DNA from: Pelargonium cotyledonis
Lineage: Eukaryota > Streptophyta > Magnoliopsida > Geraniales > Geraniaceae
Length of the DNA: 59,979 bases
NCBI GenBank assembly: GCA_036897625.1
Contig: JAYMTA010000039.1
Span: forward strand, 1 to 59,979
Direction: 5' to 3'
The notes below the pieces were generated by a model. The model searched no databases, was not told the origin of the DNA, and saw only the letters and a program-made list of their open reading frames with translations. This document shows, piece after piece, positions 11,601-21,043 of the stretch (within the stretch, counting starts at the first letter, position 1; every line of letters starts with the position of its first letter). The translations under genes and the position numbers were made by a program.

Positions 11601-12581
11601 GTTCATTTGACAATGTATTTCTGAAATCTATATTTTAAGTACTCCCACCGTCTCAGAATGAGTGTCTTGGTTTCTATTTTGAGAAAAGTTAAGGAGAAGT
11701 TAGTTAATGTTGTGTATATCCTCTTGTAATCTCATGAACATGTGTAGTAACAAACTCAAGGGATACTAATAACTTATCATGGGAATATTATTGGTAATTC
11801 ATGCATAACTAACTTCTTAAAAAGGAAACAAGATGCTCATTTTCGGATGGAGGGAGGATAATATGTGTAACGCCTTCATGGTTTTGACCCCGTTGTGTGT
11901 AGTACTGTATTCACATGACAAGTGTGCTCCACAATGGTATATTTTTGTTTAGATATGTAATAGTTGCAACTTTATTTTAAGTCGCATTAGATTTCTGTGT
12001 CAGAATACTTACAAATGTACTGATTATATGACTATTTTTCCTCTCAGTGAAGTTAGAAAAAGAAGAGAGGCGATTTGCAAAGCTTGCAATAGTTAAAACA
12101 ACAAATGCTGTAAATCCAATTATTTGGGATGACATTGTATGTAAATCTCTACGCGTTAGTGTTTTGACTTCCTGATTTTTGTGTTAACAATTTTACTGAA
12201 GATTTCTTCTTATGCAGCCCATTATTAATTTGGATATGTGGGAGGTAAGGCCGTAATCTCTCTCTCTCTCATTTTTCTTTGTAAGATTCAAGCATGAACT
12301 TTTTATTGACACTGAAAGGTGCTGATTGATCCGTTGTTAATGTTGTAATGCAGCATGCTTATTATCTGGATTACAAGGTACGTAACATTTGTTTCGCTGT
12401 CATGATTTTATTTCTTTGTTCCCAGTTCGAGATGCTGATTGGTATTTATGAACAGAACGACAAGGCAAAGTACATAGACACGTTCTTCGAGCAGCTAGTG
12501 TCTTGGGATTCAGCAGCGGATCGAATGGCACGCGGGGAAAGTTTTGTGAATTTAGGGGAGCCTAATATTCCAGTGGCTTAA
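8695..12581 (+). CDS. FSD3: Fe superoxide dismutase, chloroplastic (FSD3 type)
   Basis: Iron superoxide dismutase, which converts superoxide to hydrogen peroxide and oxygen; FSD3 orthologues act at the chloroplast nucleoid. Exons: 8695-8784, 9317-9400, 9729-9920, 10648-10819, 12048-12136, 12218-12244 (27 nt), 12354-12377 (24 nt), 12456-12581. The total of 804 nt gives 267 aa. The first roughly 50 residues look like a plastid transit peptide (Ser/Arg-rich, few acidic residues). The core starts at [11 protein letters not shown]. Metal ligands are visible as H73 (LEIHWGKHH), H126 (VWNHDFFW), and D215 and H219 (LDMWEHAYY). [13 protein letters not shown] and the C-terminal [15 protein letters not shown] favour FSD3 over FSD1 or FSD2. 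Introns 3 and 4 are swollen by an internal duplication and two MITEs, but splice sites and frame are intact. Confidence 0.93.
10201..10605 (+). repeat. Tandem duplication inside FSD3 intron 3, second copy interrupted
   Basis: Copy A (10201-10345) and copy B (from 10346) share a near-identical start: CAATGGTTTGTTTTAGTAGT, then ACGACAAACTCCAAAAATTC and GTTGGCCATACTAATCCCAA. The shared sequence resumes as TTATCCATTTCAC and GCTGTTCATTTGGG. Copy B carries about 125 extra nt (about 10433-10558) that copy A lacks. The repeat ends about 40 nt before the exon 4 acceptor. Confidence 0.8.
11165..11303. mobile_element. PIF/Harbinger-like (Tourist) MITE in FSD3 intron 4
   Basis: A 139-bp element with imperfect terminal inverted repeats (left GGCAGAGTGTGGATTA, right TAATCCGAACGCTAAC) flanked on both sides by TTA, the classic Harbinger target duplication. 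Internally GAATGGGAATGGGAAT is mirrored by ATTCCCATTCCCATTC, so the whole unit can fold back. Confidence 0.7.
11640..11858. mobile_element. Stowaway-like MITE in FSD3 intron 4
   Basis: The left end CTCCCACCGTCTCAGAATGA is mirrored by the right end TCATTTTCGGATGGAGGGAG. This is the CTCCCTCCGTCCC-type terminus of Tc1/mariner Stowaway MITEs, with the expected subterminal ATGAGTGTC. Related copies occur near 35791-36027 and 38626-38800, and a fragment near 14030-14101. Confidence 0.7.
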
Positions 12582-12599
12582 AATGGCTAAAGATCCATG

Positions 12600-13560
12600 G
12601 TACTCACAAGACAGACATGTGGCCTGGGCAATTTTGAAGTCAGAGAGAGAGGCAGGAAGTTAGTTTTGTAGACTGTAGTAGTGTAGTGTGTTTTAGGCTT
12701 TGTTAGTAGTAAATGAATATTCATATCAGAAGAAGGAAGACGAGAGTTTTGATTGGAGAAAGACCTGTTATTAAGTGGTATTGTCCATTTATCCTTGTGG
12801 ATTGTGGGTAGTGAAAATAGTGAATGAACATTTATCAATGGGCTGTAACTTAGTTGGCAACACGGGCTGAGATTGTGGGAATAGCTTTTGGATTCGATTT
12901 TTAGTAAACACGCCAATGTGGAGGGGTGAAAGGCCTTAACTTTGAGTTTGTTACTATACTTTGAGCATGAATAAGCTTATGGTTTACACCAAAAAAAGAA
13001 AATAGTGAATGATGCAATTACTTTTTTCAATGTGACTCGGGCTCTCAAAATAACGTAGTTTTGAGTTGAACATTACTCATAGCTAGTTAAGATTTTTAGG
13101 CAAAGTGTAAAGTAAAATTATTAGCACGGACGATTTGTGCCCAATGAGCGTGGATATTGAGTTTCAACCTATAATTATATCGAGATTGTTTGACTCACCT
13201 CTGTATCATGAAATGTTATGTCACGAAAATTGTGTCGCGGGTTGGGTTGATAATTTTGAATCCGGGACAAGTTTGTTCGGGTTGATAAAGCCTCATCTGA
13301 CCCAAAAAGGCTTCAAGTTCATTGAGTTGCGGGTTAGTATTTTACCTTGAGAAAGTTGGATCAGTCCAAATTGAGTCCTCTAGACTTTTACTTTCACTGG
13401 ATCCGATCCGAGCTCAATTTGAAGCGGGTCACTGCAAATGCAAAAGCGCATAAATGCTCGAATTGTTGTACGAACAAGAAACTGACTTGAAATATGATTT
13501 ATTGTTTGTCTTCGAACAAGCAAAGCTGAGCCTGTGAGATAGTTTATATTGGAATCAAAT
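12600..13560. other. FSD3 3' UTR and intergenic spacer
   Basis: The FSD3 3' UTR probably extends to about 12990 (AATAAG-type signals near 12968). The rest is spacer. A stretch at 13220-13330 with CGGGTTGGGTTGATAA and similar phrases resembles a degraded dispersed repeat, but no boundary could be set. Confidence 0.4.
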
Positions 13561-13599
13561 TCAATCCAACAACAAAACCCAGATCTCAATCTCAATCTC

Positions 13600-15163
13600 A
13601 TTACTGATATGAGCTAAAAAGAAGAAACCTCTCATAACTATTCAAAGGTACGTATCTTACCTGCCTCATCTCTTCGTCTAAATCAAATCGTTCCTCCCCA
13701 TTTCACCACCTTGCTCGCTCGCTCGCTCGCTAACGGTAGAAAGTTCAGTATGTTGTTGTCACCTGACATTACTGAAATTGAATCTTAAACCCTAAATCAA
13801 TGTAGTGGTATCTGGAAATAAAATGTCTATACATGCGCTAAATTAACAGTTTTCTTTTTGTTGTTTGATCGCTTATATCAATGGAAAAGACTGCTGATTT
13901 CTTTTGGTTTGTGTTTTCGTGATTTCTTGTTTTGTTGTATTTACATGTTGCATTTCATATACTATCGAAAGCTATGTTATAGAGATATTGTTGGTACTTG
14001 TTGGTTCATGCAGAACTAACTTTTTCCTAAAGTGTATACTCATTTTGTAGCATTTTTTTTATATAGAGAGAAAGTGGGCACTCATTTTGAGAGGAGGGAG
14101 TGTCACTATGTAGTTATTCTGCATAAATAGTTTGAACATCAATTGAAAAAAATCTGATAGATAAAATCTTCCTACTCTTTTTCTTTCCTGCCTAGTGGTT
14201 TGTTTGTTTTTGCTTGAATGGGGGAATCTTACAGCCTTGCTCACAGCAACCCGCCCATTAGAAAAGTCAGTACACTTGTGTGTTTTACATATTGTTTCTG
14301 CTTTGAATATGAAACCTTTCAGTTCTTTAGGCAGGCTGGCTCCGATCTAGCTTATTCCTTTTCTTTAGTGCTACTTCCCCCATTCCATTTGGCAGTTGGC
14401 ACGACATGGTTACTCACTTTGCTTGTCTTGCTTCATCACATTTATAAGTTTATTCTTTTCATGCCTTTTTTTTGTAGATGCTTTCCTTCACAAGATTTTA
14501 GTTTGTTATTCATCTTTCCTAGTGCAAAGTTATGTTTTCACTTTATATGATGATCCTCCACAATACCCTGCATGAGAATCATTGTTTGCTTCTATACTTC
14601 ATTTGACTTATTCTTCCTTCCTATTTTCAAGATTCCTGGTTGCTCTTGTCAGCTGCATCTTCCTCTTCCTGATACACGCCCACTTGGGCTATTGCTTGCA
14701 ACTTATTCTATATAGCAAAAGGAATCTGTTTTTATTATTGCCCAAGCATCAATATTTTCTTTGCTTGTGTTTCTACATTTTCAAAATGGTGGTTATCTTG
14801 AAGTCTTCACCACTTAATTAGAATTGGCCAGCATTTCAGTTCTTGATTGCTAATACAATCTTTTGACTTGTAAAATTTTTATTATCAGGAACCTGCCAAT
14901 CTCTTAGCAAGTTCCTACACCTCAAACCATTAATTCCATCTTTTGCAAAAGATGTCAGTCTCTTAGCGTCGGGTTGAATGTTGATGTAAGGCTCTGTTGT
15001 GAGTACTAGAGCATTGGATAACTCTTAATATTTCTCGGGATTGAGTTGAACCTCAGAAAATTTGTCATAGCCCCTCTCTGAGAAGCTCAGTACTCACTAC
15101 GAAACTGGTTAATTGGAGTACCCATAAGAGTCAAAACTTAAATTGCTTCACTTGAAAACGATA
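13600..15163 (+). other. Probable 5' leader exon and long leader intron of the ICMT gene
   Basis: A good donor (TTCAAAG|GTACGTA at 13648) follows a plausible leader exon, and T-rich intron-like sequence runs to candidate acceptors such as TTATCAG| at 14888. The stretch contains a GCTC microsatellite (about 13714-13731) and a Stowaway fragment (about 14030-14101). The leader structure is inferred from consensus only. Confidence 0.4.
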
Positions 15164-15749
15164 ATGGTCATCTTCAGCTACACAGCCTATAAACAGTTAT
15201 CTCAGATGCTGTTTGCAGTGTTCTTCTTTCACAGTTCTGAGTATATTTTAGTAATGGCAATTCATGGTCGATCAAGTGTGTCTCTTAGGTCTCTTCTTAT
15301 CAGCAAAAACTATCTTCTGGCTATGGTACTATCATTGCTAGAGTACATCCTTGAAATTATTTTCTTTCCCGGGTTGAAGGAATACTGGTGGATAAGCAAT
15401 GTGGGGCTTGCGATGGTTATAATAGGTGAAATAATACGGAAGATGGCAATTCTGACTGCAGGTCAGGCCTTCACTCATCGAATCAAGGTATACCATGAAG
15501 AACATCACAAGCTGATTACATATATATAGAGTCGTACGCCATCCAGGATACAATGGTTTTCTCATCTGGTCAGTGGGCACTCAGATAATGCTATGCAATC
15601 CCATATCGACAATTGCTTTTGCAATTGTTGTTTGGCACTTTTTTGCAGAAAGAATACCATACGAAGAATATTTCTTGAGGCAGTTCTTTGGATCACAGTA
15701 TGAGGAATATGCAAGACGTGTTCCATCGGGGGTGCTATTTGTGAAGTGA
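15164..15749 (+). pseudogene. Isoprenylcysteine carboxyl methyltransferase (STE14/ICMT), frameshifted
   Basis: An intronless frame beginning at ATG 15164 encodes 121 residues typical of the ER membrane enzyme that methyl-esterifies the prenylated C-terminal cysteine of CaaX proteins. It includes KQLSQMLFAVFFFHSSEYIL, LEYILEIIFFPGLKEYWW, GEIIRKMAILTAGQAFTH and the HEEHHKLITY motif. It stops at TAG 15527-15529. In another frame, from 15534 to the TGA ending at 15749, the rest of the family is intact: VRHPGYNGFLIW, RIPYEEYFL and RRVPSGVLFVK. The break lies in ACATATATATAGAGTC, where family members read T-[YH]-G-V-Y-R. A 5-nt loss in a TA-rich run would explain it, and the two halves then fit the usual length of about 197 aa. 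As written, the reading frame loses the C-terminal catalytic half. A sequencing or assembly error is a real alternative, because the rest shows no decay. Confidence 0.85.
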
Positions 15750-18700
15750 AACATGTATCATGTATGTTCTTCTAATTTACAAGTGGAATTTGGTATTTAA
15801 TGTTGATTTGATCTAATAGTATTTGTAGTTCAGTTCTACATTTTATAAAATTCATGGTATGATACGGGAAATTAAATGGTCTTGACTGGGTTTTAGCCTG
15901 GAAAGAAGAAAAAATTGTTGGTGTTTGTTTGAGTTTGAGTTACTGTCCTGAGTTGTGAAGCTTGAGCTCTAAGATAAATGGTTTGGAGAAGTTCAGGAAT
16001 CAGGACCCATAACATTATAATAGCAACTGTAGCCATATATATTTACATTATTAGTAGTAGCATTTGTGGGCGACAAGCAATATCATGACTGTCAATGATT
16101 ATCTAAGAAACTTGTTTAAGAACTCAACACTAACACATTTAAACATAGCACATTATATCTTCATACATATAAAAACCATATTATATGTTCATAATATAGT
16201 ATAAATTTAGTATTAAATATTGATATTTCAATTATTAGTTTGGAACTCGATAATATTATAGTTTTAAGTTTTAACATTCTAACATAGCTTAAACGATTTT
16301 CTCCATCTCTATATGTTTACTTTTTGGTTATTTATTATTAACTACATTATTTACAACAAATAACCTACCAAATTCCATTCGCTCTTGCTTTATGACAAGT
16401 GATTTTCACTTGATTCAACAGTTTTTATATCAAACATGCTATGTTTTTGCTTGTGTCTTAAATTGCTTAGAGTAAAAGAGTATCTTCCCACCAAACATCC
16501 TCTGTATGCACTTTGTGTCTACAATGATTTGTTTGCATGCCTTCCTTATTTTCTTTCCTGCACTGCAGCTTCCTTAGGATCAGATTTGGGCCACCATTGA
16601 ATGCGTTCAAAATCCATGTACGAGTATGTAGCAACTTTTCTCGACACTAATGCATACTCACTCAAACATAATTTTGCTGACTAGAGAGGACTTACACATC
16701 GCATTGGGTGTGACATTTAGCACGAAAAGAATAAAATATTGTTAACTTTTGTTCGAGTTATCGACATCATCCATGTATGAGTATCTAGTTGAGCTCCTAG
16801 GTAGTGAAGCTTGAGCTCCAAAATAAAGAGTTTGGACAAGTTCAGGACCCATAACTTTATAACATCATCTGTGGCCTTATATTACATTATGATTATGGTA
16901 GCAGCATTTGTAGGCTACAAAGAGAGCATGAGTATCACATACTCCATCTCTTCATTACAATGTCTATCTGATTATGAATATGAATATGATTTAGTGGTGT
17001 CCACTTTGTAGACTGGTAGTGTTATGAACAAGAGGACACCACATGAAGAAAGCCAGAGATTCAAGGAAGGTGGTCTTGTAGTAAACAGGGCATGTCCATG
17101 TGATTTGGGTGTCATTTTGAAAAAAGTGACCTGTTCATGTTTCCTATTCCATAGGCTCATATATGTGCTATTTACTGTTGGTGATGCTTATATATATGGT
17201 ATTGGTGGACATGGGAAGAGTCCCAGCTTGTGCTAGTGCTGTAGTGGATGATGGTTATGGAAATGTAGCTTTTGTGCTTTTAAAACTGGACCAACTTTTG
17301 TAAGTCCATAACCAAACCTCTGTGGGTCCTTAAATTGATGACTTTTTTGCCTTGTGACTCAAAGTAGGGGGCTTCATTGATGTTGATGGGGTAGCTAAAA
17401 ATGGTTTCTTCTCAGCTGTGTCTGGTTGCCATTTTCCAAAGCTTTTTATTGCATCTCATCTACACTGATTGGATTTTACAGTAATGGAAAGCTAGTAGTT
17501 GTTGGAGTTGTGGTTGGGGCCTCTTTGGTTAGCTTAAAGACCAATTCTAGCTTCAGTAGTCTCAGAATTGCAAATATAGCTATATTTGTGTTGGTAAGAT
17601 GAACCTATGGAAGAAGGTTCAAATTGAATTTTGTAATATATATATATACACACATATACAGGGAGAGAGAGAGATGAGTTTTTTGTTCAATTTGATGAGG
17701 GACGATAACTTGTTAAATTTCACATATACTCATCCAATGAACTGGGGGAAAGAAACAATCCGCTTGACCTTTTTTTTTTTAATGAGGTGTCACAATTTCA
17801 GTAACAGCTTAACTGAAACAAATTAAGTGTTTGCTTAGACTAGTATAAGAAACTAATTTTTATATTAAAGTTGACTTATATCTTATTTAGGTGGACGTAA
17901 TCATTTTGGGAGTCAACCTTTTGGAGTATAAAAGTAAATAAATCAACCTAATAACAATTTATCATATAAAATAAAAATAAGTATATTTTATAAGAGTTGC
18001 AAGAGGTTGGTTGCTCATGTGGCCAAACCTCTCGTAGCCCATGTGAGCTCCAGCAGAAGCACAACGTCTAAAAGAAAGGACCAATTTCTTCAGCGTCCAA
18101 ACATCAGTTTTTCGATAAACCTACGAAGTCCATGAGATATGTAGACCTCCCAAACAAGACCATAATTGTTCACTGAATATGATGGTTGAGGACACTGTCC
18201 TGTAATAATTGTAATTGATCCTATATGGTTAGGTCTTGATTTCACTATCCAACAGCCCCACCCTCAACATCACCACTTTCATGCAACACCGCTGCTCCTA
18301 CCTACACTGCCCTTCTTTGCATTTCCACCATTTATGCTTCACATAAATAAATTTACCTCTATCTTTGTTACCAATAATACACTCCTAATCTGTAAAAGAA
18401 CAAACACCCTTTTAATACCTATTATTACTATTACACCTTCCTATCCATTTTGTTTAACTACTTGACCAATTTGATTGGTGGGTTCCTTGCAATGCAAGAA
18501 AAAAAGAAAAAAGAAAAAGAGTTTAAATGTTCTAACGCAACATTTTTTTGGATTCTAGTAGCTAATTAACAATCAAAATCACCTCAAATTGTTGTTATCA
18601 AAAGTCCATTTAATTCATAAACCATGTATTAGACATTTTGAAAGCACTAAAATGTATTTTTATTACTTGGAAATTAGCTCATATATAAGCTTAATCACAG

Positions 18701-18955
18701 GTAACTAGGATTATGTTTACAAACTGTCACATGTGCATCAATCATTTTCAATTGATTTGCATCTATATCATAATCATGTTGTGATAATATAATTATATGC
18801 TTATTAATAATGAAGATCTTGATATTTAGATATTTGATAGTGCATTATCACCCATAATAAGATAATACTCCTTTTCAAGACATATGCAAAATATGTATAT
18901 AAATGTGACGTACAAAGTCATTTGCACTTATTTTGTATTTTCGAAGAAAATTGAC
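15750..18955. other. Gene-poor stretch, 3' UTR plus spacer
   Basis: No protein-coding exon could be supported. Visible items are a diverged direct repeat (15953-16095 and 16801-16940), an imperfect hairpin at 16994-17043, TA/CA microsatellites at 17636-17660, and a moderately complex region around 17000-17560 that could be part of a noncoding transcript. The scattered open frames show no family resemblance. Confidence 0.45.
15953..16940 (+). repeat. Dispersed direct repeat of about 130-140 bp (copies at 15953 and 16801)
   Basis: The copies share GAAGCTTGAGCTC, AAGTTCAGGA, GGACCCATAAC and GTAGCATTTGT-like blocks in the same order and orientation. About 850 nt separates their starts. Divergence is substantial, so the event is old. 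The repeats could be direct termini of an unknown element or a simple segmental duplication of the ICMT downstream region. Confidence 0.55.
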
Positions 18956-18968
18956 ATAGTAAATTTTA

Positions 18969-19386
18969 GGGGAAACTACAGTTAGTCTATATGTACTTGT
19001 CACATTTGATACCTAGTCCCCTACGACTTTTAAGCTTGTGACTTAGTTTCTCAATACTTGACAAAGTACTGTTTCGTCAGTTAAATCTAACTGAAATACA
19101 CCATCTCTCCTTGCATGCATGCACATGCCTTGAATGAGTGAAAGATAAAAATGATGAAAGGAGCTAGAGTTTGTTTGATTTTTTAATTTTTTATTCAACT
19201 TAAGGTCTTGTTCGGTTTTAAAAACTTAAAACTAGAAGGGTATAATGCCATTGTAAACAAAACTAACGGTGTTATGGACGGAACAGTACATTGCCAAGTA
19301 CTGAGAGGCTGAGTGTCAAGCTTGAAAGTTTTAGAATGATAGGTGTCAAACGTGACAAGTACATATTCAGTTACGATAATTTTTTC
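18969..19386. mobile_element. Mutator-like MITE with long inverted ends and 9-bp target duplication
   Basis: A 418-bp element with terminal inverted repeats of about 110 bp. For example, ATATGTACTTGTCACATTTG near the left end matches the reverse complement of CAAACGTGACAAGTACATAT near the right end, and GTCAAGCTTGAAAG mirrors TTTTAAGCTTGTGAC. It is flanked by the perfect 9-mer TAAATTTTA at 18960-18968 and 19387-19395. Long inverted ends with a 9-bp duplication are characteristic of Mutator-like elements. There is no transposase frame, so it is non-autonomous. Confidence 0.75.
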
Positions 19387-19395
19387 TAAATTTTA

Positions 19396-20328
19396 TTTTA
19401 TTTTAAAAATATAATAATAAGGCATGTGAAGTTGTGATTGGACGTAGCAAGAAGGCTGAGTCAAAGTGGGACCCAATCACCGAATCAGAAAATTTAAATC
19501 ACTCCTTATATTTTATAATCTTCACATTTAGGACAATCCAAATAAGACACTATCTTTCGTCATGGATTCTACCTTACGCTAACAAAAACATTTGCCTTCG
19601 CCGGCTGTTGATGAAGCTCGATCTATCTAATCAGCACCGTCCATTTCCCATCAGACGGCCCAGTTTTGAAACTGGAATGTACCAGTTTCACTTCCCTCCA
19701 CGTACTGTAACTTTGCTCCACTGTCTTCAATACCAGTTAATTTCTTGATCTTCAATCAACCAATTTTTAATTTTTATTGCGTAACGGTGGATTTTCAATT
19801 TTTCATGGCTGCTTTTTTACCTTATTGTCCTCTTAACTTATTCTTTGATTCTACAGAAACGAGGTTATTATCGTCATTGGCGAATTATCGGTTTTTAAAT
19901 TCGTCTGGTACGCATATATTCGGAAATAAGGAAATAATTGTTTGTTTTTTTATTTTATTTAATTATATTCTGATTATTATGTGTGAAGCTGAGAAAAAAG
20001 GAGAACCAAAAGCTGTTTCTTCTCCACACGCCTTGGATTTTCTATTGGGTTTTCTCTTTTACTTTCTCGGCAACCAAACACTCCCGATACCAAAATTCTT
20101 ACAGCTTACCTTACCAACTTGATTCTGCTTCACTGACCTTTCTATCCGGCCTTCGGATTCTCTTGCCGCGATTTCTGCACACTATGCTCTAGTGCTCTCT
20201 CCTGTCGTTGGGAGCTTCCATGGATATTTGAGCATTTCCTTCTGGACTATTGAGATCGGTTTGAGCTTCAAGAACTTCACTTAGAAGCTGTAGCTGAAGC
20301 TTGTTTTCATCTGCCGTCCCTTTTGAAG
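19396..20328 (+). promoter_or_regulatory. Promoter region and leader exon of the myosin VIII gene
   Basis: This is the sequence between the Mutator-like MITE and the leader-intron donor (TTTTGAAG|GTGAGCG at 20329). The leader exon probably starts between about 20000 and 20150. Open frames here are fortuitous. No TATA box could be assigned with confidence. Confidence 0.4.
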
Positions 20329-21020
20329 GTGAGCGAAGTGCGTTTCTTTCGATTTTAGTCTTCGTTTTTTTTATCAATCGAGATCGGATCAGATTTAGCA
20401 GTTCCTTTGCTTTTAGCCAGAATTAGAAACAGATATGTCTGGTTGATTAGAAAATGGGGATAATTTTAAGTCTCCAAGGTTCTTCTTGCTTTATGTTACA
20501 ATTTCCTCATTTTTAGGTAAAAGAAATATAAAATAATTAGATGATTTTTTACAAGTAGGTCCACTGCATTTCCATTGGATCACAACTGAAAGATGTATCC
20601 CTTGAAAGCACTTTTTTTATTCAGTGACCACTGAATATTGAGCATGAGATTGAGAGGAACTTGGAGATTACTGTCAGATCAAATTCATGAAAATTTCCAC
20701 GTAGTATTTATATATTTTTGTGAACCTTTTCAGACTGTATTCACCTCTAAATTGGATCAAGTAATTTTTTTATGAAATCTATGCTCATTTCAGACTATTT
20801 AAGATTGTATTTCAATTGATTTATTGTTGAATTCCTAAATAAGGACTGAAGAGTGAAAACCACTAGGGTCTAAATTATTGGTCCCCGCCATATTATGTTA
20901 ATCAGATAAGTTGTGCAGTGGGGCCTTGATAAAGCTTCTTCATAGGACTTTTCTCCAAAGCATACTTTATGATCTCATTTTTTTATTATCTAATGTCATC
21001 TGCTATATCTCATTTCCCAG
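20329..21020 (+). other. Leader intron of the myosin VIII gene
   Basis: Bounded by GAAG|GTGAGC and CATTTCCCAG|GATCAC, this 692-nt intron lies 23 nt upstream of the myosin ATG. Plant cytoskeletal genes often carry long leader introns that raise expression; whether this one does cannot be told from sequence. Confidence 0.5.
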
Positions 21021-21043
21021 GATCACAAAGTTGTTCAACCAAA

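Noticed and set aside
15487..15529. A 43-nt intron (GTATAC...TATATAG) that might rescue the ICMT frame
   Set aside because: Too short for a plant intron. It would delete the conserved HEEHH segment, and the joined frame is still wrong.
18110..18135. TCGATAAACCT resembles the start of miR162
   Set aside because: Only the first 11 nt agree, the rest diverges, and no complementary star arm lies within 150 nt upstream.
19434..20192. Several open frames of 60-125 codons as possible genes
   Set aside because: No family resemblance, hydrophobic T-rich translation, and they lie in the promoter and leader of the myosin gene.
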